40,781 nucleotides of DNA from Pseudomonadota bacterium. GTDB lineage: Bacteria > Pseudomonadota > Gammaproteobacteria > Steroidobacterales > Steroidobacteraceae. The first letter of the stretch is position 1. Each line of letters begins with the position of its first letter. Made by a program: the position numbers and the translations under genes. This document shows, in pieces, positions 31,887 to 39,461 of this stretch. The notes below the pieces were generated by a model. That model did no database searches and was not told the origin of the DNA. It saw nothing but the letters and a program-made list of their open reading frames with translations. Where the stretch lies: contig CANFSB010000012.1 in the NCBI GenBank assembly GCA_947449495.1, forward strand, positions 1-40,781. The letters are read 5' to 3'.

Positions 31887-32267
31887 ATGAACAATCGCAA
31901 TGCATCGGCTGAATCGGAACCTGGACCCCGCCTGTCGGGCGTCACTCTTTACCTTGAAAAGAATTTCCCGGATTTTTTCGCCGAAGCCCGCTTCCAAGTA
32001 GGCGACGACGATTACTTTCTGTACAGCCGTTTTGGCCAATATCTGGCCAACTCCATCGAGTGCAACCGCACTCCGCGCCACAAAATTTATCGTGGCTTTA
32101 CCGTGCTGAACAAAATGGCCCGTGCCTCAACCAAAGATCCTCAGATCCGCGGAATGATGGTGCGTGGACCCCTCGAGTTCATCATGGATGCCCCAAAAGC
32201 CCGTGAGCTGGCGAAAAAACGCCTGTCCCCGGTCGCGCAGGGCTATCTCGAGAGTCTTTGCGAATGA
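31887..32267 (+). CDS. conserved-looking hypothetical protein, 126 residues
   Basis: I do not recognise this gene. The product is a soluble, charged protein of 126 residues without signal peptide or membrane segment. From residue 20 it reads LYLEKNFPDFFAEARFQVGDDDYF, then FGQYLANSIECNRTPRHKIYRGFTVLNKM and a basic C-terminal helix. Composition and periodicity look like a real compact alpha/beta protein. ATG 31887 has GGAGG 13 nt upstream, rather far; an upstream TTG at 31815 is less likely. It precedes the DUF924 gene by 31 bp and may be cotranscribed with it. Confidence 0.65.
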   Translation: MNNRNASAESEPGPRLSGVTLYLEKNFPDFFAEARFQVGDDDYFLYSRFGQYLANSIECNRTPRHKIYRGFTVLNKMARASTKDPQIRGMMVRGPLEFIMDAPKARELAKKRLSPVAQGYLESLCE

Positions 32268-32298
32268 GCTGCTGCCCGCGTTACGGCGCGGGCCTGGT

Positions 32299-32928
32299 AT
32301 GACTGCACAGCGCGCCCAGGACGTCCTCGACTTTTGGTTCGGGGACGCTCCTGGTGCCGTAGAAGCGCTGCCCCAGCGCCTGCGGTTCTGGTTTGGCGGT
32401 GACGACCCCCCTGAAGTGCTCATGGTCCGCGACGAGGACCTGGAACGTCGTTTCCTGTCACTGACCGAGGCTGCCGCGCGCGGCGATCTGGACAGCTGGA
32501 GCGGCAGCCCGCGCCGGCAACTAGCCCTGATCCTGCTGTTGGACACTTTTCCCCGGCATATCTGGCGCGGTACCGATCGAGCCTTTGCCCAAGATCCCAA
32601 AGCGCTTGCGCTAACGCTGCAGGGCCTGCAGCAGGGGGCCGACGCCACACTGAGCGCGCTGGAGCGGTTGTTCTATTACTTGCCGCTGTCGCGCAGCGAA
32701 TCGGCAGCCATCCAGGAAGAGTCGCTGGCGGCATTTCGTCGGCTGCCCGACGAAGCACCCGAGGGTTATCGCGGCGCACTGCTGGCGGCGCTGGCAAAAG
32801 CCGAGGAAAACGCCGCACTGATCCGCCGTTTCGGCCGCTTTCCACAGCACAACCAGCTGCTAGGCCGGCGCAGCACCGGCATCGAACAGGCGTTCCTGCG
32901 CGAACAGGCCGTCACCGGCAGGCCCTGA
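32299..32928 (+). CDS. DUF924-family protein
   Basis: A 209-residue all-helical cytoplasmic protein. The DUF924 block is clear: VLDFWFGDAP at the N-terminus, RRQLALILLLDTFPRHIWRGTDRAFAQDPKAL in the middle, FYYLPLSRSES and GRFPQHNQLLGRRST near the end. The fold is TPR-like; no function is established. I start at MTAQRAQDVLDFWFG, since the 45 upstream open codons overlap the previous gene. No good ribosome site is visible. Confidence 0.9.
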   Translation: MTAQRAQDVLDFWFGDAPGAVEALPQRLRFWFGGDDPPEVLMVRDEDLERRFLSLTEAAARGDLDSWSGSPRRQLALILLLDTFPRHIWRGTDRAFAQDPKALALTLQGLQQGADATLSALERLFYYLPLSRSESAAIQEESLAAFRRLPDEAPEGYRGALLAALAKAEENAALIRRFGRFPQHNQLLGRRSTGIEQAFLREQAVTGRP

Positions 32929-32932
32929 GGCC

Positions 32933-32964
32933 AAAAAAAACGCCGCGATATACATCGCGGCGTT
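32933..32964 (-). terminator. terminator for the minus-strand SPOR operon
   Basis: AACGCCGCGAT, loop ATAC, ATCGCGGCGTT is an 11-bp stem. On minus it runs straight into a T-run (A8 on plus, 32933-32940), so it is a good intrinsic terminator for minus transcripts from the SPOR gene. On plus it follows the DUF924 stop by about 10 nt and may act too, without a U-tract. Confidence 0.85.
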
Positions 32965-32973
32965 GAGGGTAAC

Positions 32974-32998
32974 GATCACCGGGGGGGGGAAGGTGATT
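32974..32998. repeat. G9 homopolymer in a hairpin loop
   Basis: ATCACC (32975-32980), nine G plus AA, then GGTGAT (32992-32997). The tract lies between the convergent DUF924 and SPOR genes. The rest of the gap up to 33148 shows no gene. Confidence 0.6.
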
Positions 32999-33148
32999 CG
33001 CGAGCTGTCAGCTAAGACTGCTTGATATGAATAAAGCAATCAGCGTGCCAACTCTCTAGCCGCGCTAGCGGGCGTCCCGCGCCTCCGGCAGCTGTATTTC
33101 ATGCACTGATGGTGCTCAGCTCGCACCAAAGCAGTGCAAATCCCGCCA

Positions 33149-33832
33149 TCAGGGGTGGTAGACCACGCAGGACTGACCGCCTGCAGCCAGGCGACTGCAC
33201 AGCGCCTTGGCAGCGGCCTGACTGGGCTGGGGCACTTTGAGCCGGAACACGGCCTTGGAGCCCGCCTTACCCTCGGCGATCTGGTGAGTGCTGCCTGCCA
33301 ACTCACGGCTGTAGCGCTTTTCGATCGCCTGCCACTGAGCCTGCGCCTTGGCACGGCTGGAGAACGCGCCGATCTGCGCACCATAGCCTGAAGCCTTGGC
33401 AGCGCTGGGCTTGCCCGGCACCGCTGCCTGCTTGGGAGGCGCTGCTGCTTGCGGGGCCGGTTGCACCGGCACGGCCGCAGGCGCGACAACAGGCGTTGGC
33501 GCAGCGACTACTGGTGACGCGGCGACTTCCGGTGCTGCAGCTGCTACGGGTGGCACATCTGCGACTGGCAGCGCGTCATTCGCCGGAGCCGGTGAGACCA
33601 CGGCCGAGGCCGGCGTATCCCCGACACTCATCGCTGCGGTCTCGGTGACCACCAACGCGCTGGCACGACTGCGTGCCTCGGCTACATGACTGCTATCCGG
33701 GTGCTGGCTGACAAAATGACTGTAAGCCAAGCTGGTATCGGCGGCCTGCGCTGCACGCCAATCATCCTTGTCGCCGCTGCAAGCGGTCAGTAACAGCGCG
33801 CTGCACAGCACGCCCAATATCAGTCTGCTCAC
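33149..33832 (-). CDS. SPOR-domain lipoprotein
   Basis: A 227-residue predicted lipoprotein: the signal MSRLILGVLCSALLLTAC ends in a lipobox Cys18. A long Ala/Pro/Val-rich flexible linker (about 75-145) reaches through the periplasm. The C-terminal SPOR domain, GYGAQIGAFSSRAKAQAQWQAIEKRY to VVYHP, binds denuded glycan strands of septal peptidoglycan in known members. It follows the YheT-like gene by 9 bp and is the last gene of the REC-TM / hydrolase / SPOR group. A role in septation or cell-wall remodelling is inferred from the domain. Confidence 0.87.
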   Translation of the reverse strand: MSRLILGVLCSALLLTACSGDKDDWRAAQAADTSLAYSHFVSQHPDSSHVAEARSRASALVVTETAAMSVGDTPASAVVSPAPANDALPVADVPPVAAAAPEVAASPVVAAPTPVVAPAAVPVQPAPQAAAPPKQAAVPGKPSAAKASGYGAQIGAFSSRAKAQAQWQAIEKRYSRELAGSTHQIAEGKAGSKAVFRLKVPQPSQAAAKALCSRLAAGGQSCVVYHP

Positions 33833-33841
33833 TCACTCTCC

Positions 33842-34846
33842 TTAAAGGGCTGCAGTGGCATCGCTGCCAGACATCTGCGCCAGCACGAATTGATTGGCCC
33901 AAGACCCGGCACCCAGCGCTTCCAGAAACCCGGTATGGCCGCCATGCGCGGTGCGCACCACGCGCAACAAAGGGCTGGGCGCAAGCCGCGCCAGATCGGC
34001 CACAGGAATGATTGGATCATCCTCGGCAGCCAGTATGACCGCCGGTGCAGTCAACGTGGCCAAGCGCTCACCGGTAATCGCATAGCCTGCAAAATAATCT
34101 TCAAGGCTTGGATAGTGGGTGTGCTGAGCGATCAGGGTGGCCGTCATACGCCGCAAATCACCGTCGCGCAGCAACTGGCGAAAGTCGTATTCATCCGGCC
34201 ACAGCGCCTGCTTGCGCATCAGCGAGCGCGACCATTTGTGCACAAAGTAACGCCGATAGATCCATAGCCCGTCATCCAGCGCCTGCATAGCGCGGGCCGG
34301 ATCGAGCACCGGCGACACGGCCACCACACCGGCCAACTGCAAGGGGGCACTGGACGGCAGCGCAGCCACACGCAACATGAAATTGCCGCCAAGCGAAAAC
34401 CCAACCAGCCACACCTTACGGCCGGCAAAGCGCTGCGCGCAGTCGGTGACGGCAGCGGCAACTTCAGGCAACAGGCAGGAATGGAACAGGCCGCGGTTGA
34501 GATGCTGCGTGTTGCCGTGATCGCGCAGGTTCAGGCGTATCACCTCACAGCCTTCGTCAAACAGTGCTTGTCCGAGCGACAGCAGATAGGTGGCATCGGC
34601 GCTGCCTTCCCAACCGTGCAGCAACACGGCCAACCGGCCATTGGGCTGTGCGGGGGCGGCATAAAACGCCTGCAAACGTACGCCCTCGCCCCCATCGAGC
34701 AGCAACTCGGTGCTGGCAGCCAACAGCGGCGCGGCTTGACGCAGCACCAGTTGGCGACGCGGCGTAAGGCTGGGGACTATGGACTGCAGGTGGGGATTGC
34801 GCAGCAGCCCTCGCGGCGCAAAGGGCTTCAGCTGCGAGCGCGCCAA
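33842..34846 (-). CDS. yheT: YheT-family alpha/beta hydrolase
   Basis: A 334-residue alpha/beta-hydrolase. FAPRGLLRNPHLQSIVPSL and LLHGWEGSADATYLLSLGQAL are family blocks. The catalytic triad is Ser in GFSLGGNFML, Asp in AAEDDPIIPV and His in AHGGHTGFLE. The family includes esterases of unknown natural substrate. The start is TTG 34846 with GGAGG 4 nt upstream, and the gene overlaps the end of the REC-TM gene by 19 nt in another frame. Confidence 0.88.
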   Translation of the reverse strand: MARSQLKPFAPRGLLRNPHLQSIVPSLTPRRQLVLRQAAPLLAASTELLLDGGEGVRLQAFYAAPAQPNGRLAVLLHGWEGSADATYLLSLGQALFDEGCEVIRLNLRDHGNTQHLNRGLFHSCLLPEVAAAVTDCAQRFAGRKVWLVGFSLGGNFMLRVAALPSSAPLQLAGVVAVSPVLDPARAMQALDDGLWIYRRYFVHKWSRSLMRKQALWPDEYDFRQLLRDGDLRRMTATLIAQHTHYPSLEDYFAGYAITGERLATLTAPAVILAAEDDPIIPVADLARLAPSPLLRVVRTAHGGHTGFLEALGAGSWANQFVLAQMSGSDATAAL

Positions 34847-36201
34847 CGGACCTCCACACGACTGTTGGCCTTGGCAGCGGCGTTCCAGTCACCGGCGCTG
34901 GGTACGGTGGCGCCGTTGGTCTGAGGATACGAGCGTAGGGCCTGCTCCAAAGTGCCCGCCACCAGACGCAGTTCGATGCCGGCATGCAGACGACGGAACT
35001 CTTGAAGAAACGCCGAGAACTGCGGCGACTCGCGCAGGCCATCACCACCAGCCGCGTCGGCGGCCGGGTTGCCCATCAACGTGCAGGCGCTGACAGCCAC
35101 TGCGTCAGATGCCAGCGAATAACCCTCGCTGCTGTTCCCAACCAAACAGAAGGTGGCCGGATAGACCAGGATGTCGACGCTGCCCTGAAAGCCAGCAGCT
35201 GCCAGCTGTACCAGTACCGCTTGCACACGGGTGACTCGTTCGCCGACCAAGGCCTGCTCACCATAAGCCACCGGCAACAGCACTGGCCCACGAGGCATGC
35301 TGGCCGGCGCCGCTTCCGCAGGCGCGGCCGAGGCCAATGCCGCAGGTTCGCTGGAAGACGACAACACGCGGTCACCTGCCACCTGTGCCAGCTGCACACG
35401 CAGGGCACGCCGATCAACTTCGGCCTGCAACCACAGCGCACCCATACCCAATGCGACCACAGTCATGAGAGCCGGAAACAAACCGCTGGTCCAACTGCTG
35501 GTCTCTGCAGGCGCAGGCTGCGCCAACTCGTCCAAACTCTGTCGCCACTCGCGGCGCAAGCGTTCGGATTGCTGTTCGAAGGCCACCTCCAGCTGACGGC
35601 GCAACTCGGCACTGTCCAAGCTCTGGGCAGCAGCCTGCCGCGGCGCGTTGAATGCCGAAGCGGCTGGCCCGGGGGAAGAGCTCAGCGGCGGCGGTGCCAC
35701 GCCAGCAGCCTGCGCCGCCCGTGTGGCCGCAGTCATCTCTTCCAAACGCTGCAGCACCGCATCACCTGCAAGACGCTCTTGATCCGCGCGGCTGTCTTGC
35801 AGTCCCACATCCAGCGGAAAGCGGCGTTCCTCGATCAGATTTAACTGCTGCAACACCGCAGCGATATCAGCCGGCTTGATCTGCTTGGGCAACACACCAA
35901 ATGCACCCAGCGCCCGTGCCTGCCCCAGATACAGCTCACCTTCCTGAGAGGTGTACATGACGATTGGAATGGAGGCGGTCATCGGATTGGCCTTGATGGC
36001 CTGGACTGCCTGGAAGCCATCCATGCCGGGCATGAGATGGTCCATAAAAATGACGTCGGGTTGGCCAGTAGTCAGGTACTGGATAGCGGCTTCGGCAGAC
36101 TCGGCCGGGTGAACCTCAAGGCCGTACTTGTCTAGCAGGCGCGTGAGAAACGCACGGGCTGAGCGAGAATCATCGACAACTAGAGCGCGCTTGGCAGGCA
36201 T
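34828..36201 (-). CDS. membrane-tethered response regulator (REC-coiled coil-TM-periplasmic domain)
   Basis: A 457-residue protein of unusual build. Residues 1-120 are a complete receiver domain: Asp10, Asp11, phosphoacceptor Asp54 (IFMDHLMPGMDGF), Thr84 and Lys106. Residues 125-235 are a helical, Pro/Ala-rich linker with a coiled-coil stretch (ELRRQLEVAFEQQSERLRREWRQSL). One hydrophobic segment, LFPALMTVVALGMGALWLQA (241-260), would cross the membrane, leaving residues 261-457 outside the cytoplasm. That part ends in NSRVEVRW, reminiscent of the OmpA-like peptidoglycan-binding fold (NRRVEI), but the match is weak. No DNA-binding output or kinase is present in the window. First gene of the group with YheT and SPOR. 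Confidence 0.82.
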   Translation of the reverse strand: MPAKRALVVDDSRSARAFLTRLLDKYGLEVHPAESAEAAIQYLTTGQPDVIFMDHLMPGMDGFQAVQAIKANPMTASIPIVMYTSQEGELYLGQARALGAFGVLPKQIKPADIAAVLQQLNLIEERRFPLDVGLQDSRADQERLAGDAVLQRLEEMTAATRAAQAAGVAPPPLSSSPGPAASAFNAPRQAAAQSLDSAELRRQLEVAFEQQSERLRREWRQSLDELAQPAPAETSSWTSGLFPALMTVVALGMGALWLQAEVDRRALRVQLAQVAGDRVLSSSSEPAALASAAPAEAAPASMPRGPVLLPVAYGEQALVGERVTRVQAVLVQLAAAGFQGSVDILVYPATFCLVGNSSEGYSLASDAVAVSACTLMGNPAADAAGGDGLRESPQFSAFLQEFRRLHAGIELRLVAGTLEQALRSYPQTNGATVPSAGDWNAAAKANSRVEVRWRARS

Positions 36202-36281
36202 CCGGCAACCACTGGCGGAACAGATGCGCGAAGTCTAACGCAGGCGGCCGCTATGGTTGCAGCCGGAAATGCCGCTGCGAC

Positions 36282-36842
36282 TCAGACGATGTGTATCAAC
36301 GAAACAGTGGTGCAGGCAACGCCCAGACCAATCAGTGCACCGGCCAGCACATCACTGGGATAGTGCAGGCCCAGCACCACGCGCGACAGCGCGATCAGCC
36401 CCGCGGCCGGAATCAGCACAACAGCCAGCCAGGGAAACCCAGCGCAGGCGATGACAGTGAAGGCCACCGCATGCAGCGTATGACCCGAGGGAAAGCTAAA
36501 GCGATCCAGCGGACGGCCGGCCAGCTTGATGGACGCATGAGTAATAAATGGGCGTTCGCGCACCAAGCGGTGCTTGAGCCAGCGATACAGCAATAAGCCG
36601 GACAGACCGCTGACAGCCATCTGCAACGCAACGAGCGCGCCGTGGCGCCCACCGAGCACAGCAATTGCCCCGATGAGGCAGTACCACATGACGCCGTCGC
36701 CCAAGCGACTGGCCACCTGGAACACCCGACACGCACCGGCACGCTGCACCAGCGTGTTGAAGCTGCGGCACATACGCAGCTCAAAGTTATCCAGCCAGGC
36801 CAGCGTGACAGCGACGCGCGAGGACTTTGCTGTGGTGTTCAT
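36282..36842 (-). CDS. PAP2-family membrane phosphatase
   Basis: A 186-residue membrane protein with several hydrophobic segments. PAP2 motifs are KHRLVRERPF, FPSGHTLHAVAFT and SRVVLGLHYPSDVLAGALIG, which contains the catalytic His. It would dephosphorylate a lipid phosphate such as undecaprenyl pyrophosphate or phosphatidate at the membrane. I start at MNTTAKSSRVAV; 58 further upstream codons overlap the LpxH-like gene and do not look coding. It is third in the glycosyltransferase operon, 43 bp behind the phosphoesterase. Confidence 0.85.
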   Translation of the reverse strand: MNTTAKSSRVAVTLAWLDNFELRMCRSFNTLVQRAGACRVFQVASRLGDGVMWYCLIGAIAVLGGRHGALVALQMAVSGLSGLLLYRWLKHRLVRERPFITHASIKLAGRPLDRFSFPSGHTLHAVAFTVIACAGFPWLAVVLIPAAGLIALSRVVLGLHYPSDVLAGALIGLGVACTTVSLIHIV

Positions 36843-36885
36843 GGTTGGAGATTCTGCAAGGTGCTTGCGACAGGTTGATGACAGC

Positions 36886-37692
36886 TCAGGCAGCCTGCAT
36901 CTGCGGTGTGCGATGCAGGTGTGCAACATCACTGTTGGCCTGTGACCAGTCCCACAGCTCCAGTTCGCCGCTACGATCTTCAACCAGCGCAGTGCAGTGC
37001 TCGACCCAATCGCCATCGTTGCAATACAGCACGCCTTCCAGCGTGGCCACTTCCGGGCGATGAATGTGACCGCAGATCACGCCATCGAGTTGACTGCGAC
37101 GTGCGGCACTGGCTGCAGCGCGCTCAAAACGCTCTACGTAGCGCACCGCATTGCCCACCTTGCCTTTTATCCAAGTGGCCAGTGACCAATGCGAAAATCC
37201 CAGCAGGCTGCGGATCGCATTGAGGCGGTAGCCCCAGCGCAGCACCAGGTCATACAAGTGAGAGCCGAGCAGTGCGGCGATACGGCCGCCTTTGACGATG
37301 CCGTCAAACTCATCGCCGTGCAGCACCAGCATACGCAGGCCGCGGGCGGTGACATGAATGTGCTCGCGGTGAAACTCAATGTTGCCAAAAGTCTGGCCAC
37401 AGAACTCACGCAGCTGCTCATCGTGATTGCCGGGCACAAAGATGATGCGGGTGCCCTGCTTGGCCTTGCCCAGCAGAGTGCGCAGCACGTTGCTGTGCTG
37501 CTGCGGCCAGTAAATACCTTTGCGCAGACTCCACAGATCAATAATGTCGCCGACCAAGTACAGCCGTTCCATATCGACCGAGTGCAAAAAATCCAGCAAT
37601 CGATCAGCGCGACATTCACGCGTGCCCAGATGCACGTCTGAGATGAACACGCTGCGGACTTTGATTGGATCTCTGTGCTCGCCCTTGCGCAT
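36886..37692 (-). CDS. LpxH-like metallophosphoesterase
   Basis: A 268-residue calcineurin-type metallophosphoesterase. Metal-site motifs in order: FISDVHLG (DxH), LVGDIIDLW (GDxxD), VPGNHDEQ (GNHD), VLHGDEFD and ICGHIHRPE (GHxH). The sequence resembles the UDP-2,3-diacylglucosamine diphosphatase family, often annotated LpxH2, whose members are not all lipid A enzymes. GGAG stands 6 nt before the ATG. It lies between the glycosyltransferase (21 bp) and the PAP2 gene, suggesting a job in phosphate removal from a glycolipid or lipid carrier. Confidence 0.87.
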   Translation of the reverse strand: MRKGEHRDPIKVRSVFISDVHLGTRECRADRLLDFLHSVDMERLYLVGDIIDLWSLRKGIYWPQQHSNVLRTLLGKAKQGTRIIFVPGNHDEQLREFCGQTFGNIEFHREHIHVTARGLRMLVLHGDEFDGIVKGGRIAALLGSHLYDLVLRWGYRLNAIRSLLGFSHWSLATWIKGKVGNAVRYVERFERAAASAARRSQLDGVICGHIHRPEVATLEGVLYCNDGDWVEHCTALVEDRSGELELWDWSQANSDVAHLHRTPQMQAA

Positions 37693-37713
37693 ATGAAGCT
37701 CCGGGCGCCGTGG

Positions 37714-38718
37714 TCAGGCGGCGCGACAATCGACCAGGTTGGATTCGAATTGACGGGTGCTGGCATTCCAATCGGAACGCAGCGCGCGGTCGCGACAGGC
37801 GGCAGGATCGATGTGCAGTGCGCGGCGCGCAGCTGCGCCCAAATCCCAATCCAGCGCGCCAGTCACACCGTCGTCCACCACGTCTATGGGGCCCGCCACC
37901 GGGAAGGCAGCAACCGGCACACCACAGGCCATGGCCTCCAGATTCACCAGACCAAAGGTGTCCGTCAGGCTAGGGAAAACCATGACATCGGCGGCAGCCA
38001 AGTGAGCCGCCAGGTCCTCACCGAAGCGATAACCGGCGAACATCACTTGCGGATGCGCGGCCTGCAAACGCTGCCGATCAGGCCCATCGCCCACCACAAC
38101 TTTGCTGCCCTCCCACGGCATGTCCATGAAGGCATCGAGGTTCTTTTCGACTGAAACCCTGCCGACATAAACAGCAATGGGTCGAGGTAGATCCAGAAAT
38201 TGTTTGTCGCGTGGCTTGAACAAGTCGGTGTCGACGCCGCGCTGCCAGCGCACGATGTTGCCAAAGCCACGCTGCTCGAGTTTGGACTGCATGGTGGGCG
38301 TACTGACCATGCAATGTGTGGCTCGACCATGAAAACGGCGCAGGACCGCATAAGAAAACGCCAGCGGAACTGGCAATCGGCTGCGCAGATATTCCGGAAA
38401 CTGCGTGTGATACGACGTGGTGAAGTTAAGGTTGTTTGCGGTGCAATAGCGCCGCACCGCAAAGCCTATCGGGCCTTCGGTGGCGATATGAATCGCGTCC
38501 GGCGTAAACGTCTCGATATGGTTGCTGACCGTTGCCCCTGGCAGCAGCGAGAGGCGGACCTCTGGGTAGCTTGGGCAAGCCACAGTGCGAAACTGCTGCG
38601 GCGTGAGCAGTGACACCTCATGACCGCTGCGGCGCAGTGCCTCGCTAGTATGACGCAGTGTGTTCACTACGCCATTGGTCTGGGGCAACCATGCGTCCGT
38701 CGCAATGAGGATCTTCAT
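37714..38718 (-). CDS. GT4-family glycosyltransferase
   Basis: A 334-residue retaining GT-B glycosyltransferase. The acceptor domain begins MKILIATDAWLPQTNGVVNTL; the donor-binding half has YVGRVSVEKNLDAFM and the E-x7-E motif region SLTDTFGLVNLEAMACGVPVAAFP. The sequence is nearest to the PimB/MgtA-like alpha-mannosyltransferase and SqdX branch, which modify membrane lipids. The sugar donor cannot be decided from sequence. First gene of a three-gene minus operon with the phosphoesterase and PAP2 phosphatase. Confidence 0.9.
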   Translation of the reverse strand: MKILIATDAWLPQTNGVVNTLRHTSEALRRSGHEVSLLTPQQFRTVACPSYPEVRLSLLPGATVSNHIETFTPDAIHIATEGPIGFAVRRYCTANNLNFTTSYHTQFPEYLRSRLPVPLAFSYAVLRRFHGRATHCMVSTPTMQSKLEQRGFGNIVRWQRGVDTDLFKPRDKQFLDLPRPIAVYVGRVSVEKNLDAFMDMPWEGSKVVVGDGPDRQRLQAAHPQVMFAGYRFGEDLAAHLAAADVMVFPSLTDTFGLVNLEAMACGVPVAAFPVAGPIDVVDDGVTGALDWDLGAAARRALHIDPAACRDRALRSDWNASTRQFESNLVDCRAA

Positions 38719-38758
38719 GGCCTGAGGAGGCTAATGACTGCTCATGACGGACATGTGA

Positions 38759-38772
38759 CGTTATTAATAACG
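38759..38772. promoter_or_regulatory. 14-bp perfect palindrome in divergent promoter region
   Basis: CGTTATTAATAACG is a perfect palindrome 41 bp from the glycosyltransferase start. Nearby are ACGATT-N9-AATCGT (38771-38791) and two TGTAACG copies. The 134-bp gap serves divergent genes, so it may be an operator. The regulator is unknown. Confidence 0.4.
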
Positions 38773-38852
38773 ATTTGTAACGCTAATCGTCATCGCCCTG
38801 TAACGAGAGCGATATATCTCTTGCATGCACTTGTCATTCATGAGGACTTGCC

Positions 38853-39461
38853 ATGTCGGGCTTTCGCGAAACACTGCGCGTTCAGCGCTGGGACGATCAT
38901 CGCTACTATCACCACAGCCGCATCAACCAGACGCTGCATCTGCTCAGCGCACTGGGGTTTCTGCTGTCTTACGTGCTGTTGTTCATCGATCCGGCAGCTG
39001 CTGGGCTGGTGGCTTGGCTGTTCTCGATGAGCAGCCGTCAAGCCGGGCACTTCTTCTTCGAGCCCAAGGGCTATGACCAGATCAATCAAGCTACGCACGA
39101 GCACAAAGAAGACATCAAGGTTGGTTACAACCTGCGTCGCAAAGTAGTGCTGATGGGCATCTGGGCACTGTCACCGCTGATGCTACTGGCCAACCCCACG
39201 TTGTTTGGCACGCTGCAGCCGGCCACCGATCTGGCCAGCTTTGCCCATCAGGTGGGCAATCTGTGGTTGCTGGTCGGCTTGATCGGCCTGCTGTTTCGCA
39301 CGCTGCAGCTGTTTGTGCAGCAGGGCTTCATGACGGGCCTGGCTTGGGCGAGCAAGATCACCACCGACCCCTTCCATGATGTGAAGCTTTACTGGCGCGC
39401 ACCGCTGGCATTGCTGCGTGGTGAGCTCATCGACCCGATGCACGCCCGCCACCAAGACTGA
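38853..39461 (+). CDS. DUF962/Mpo1-like membrane protein
   Basis: A 202-residue inner-membrane protein with about four hydrophobic segments. The N-terminal block HHSRINQTLHLLSALGFLLSYVLLF and SRQAGHFFFEP resembles the His-Asn-His and GHxxFE pattern of DUF962 (yeast Mpo1, an iron-dependent 2-hydroxy fatty acid dioxygenase). The match is partial and the family placement is a tentative call. GAGGA lies 7 nt before the ATG. Its 3' end overlaps the aminotransferase coding strand by 73 bp. Confidence 0.6.
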   Translation: MSGFRETLRVQRWDDHRYYHHSRINQTLHLLSALGFLLSYVLLFIDPAAAGLVAWLFSMSSRQAGHFFFEPKGYDQINQATHEHKEDIKVGYNLRRKVVLMGIWALSPLMLLANPTLFGTLQPATDLASFAHQVGNLWLLVGLIGLLFRTLQLFVQQGFMTGLAWASKITTDPFHDVKLYWRAPLALLRGELIDPMHARHQD

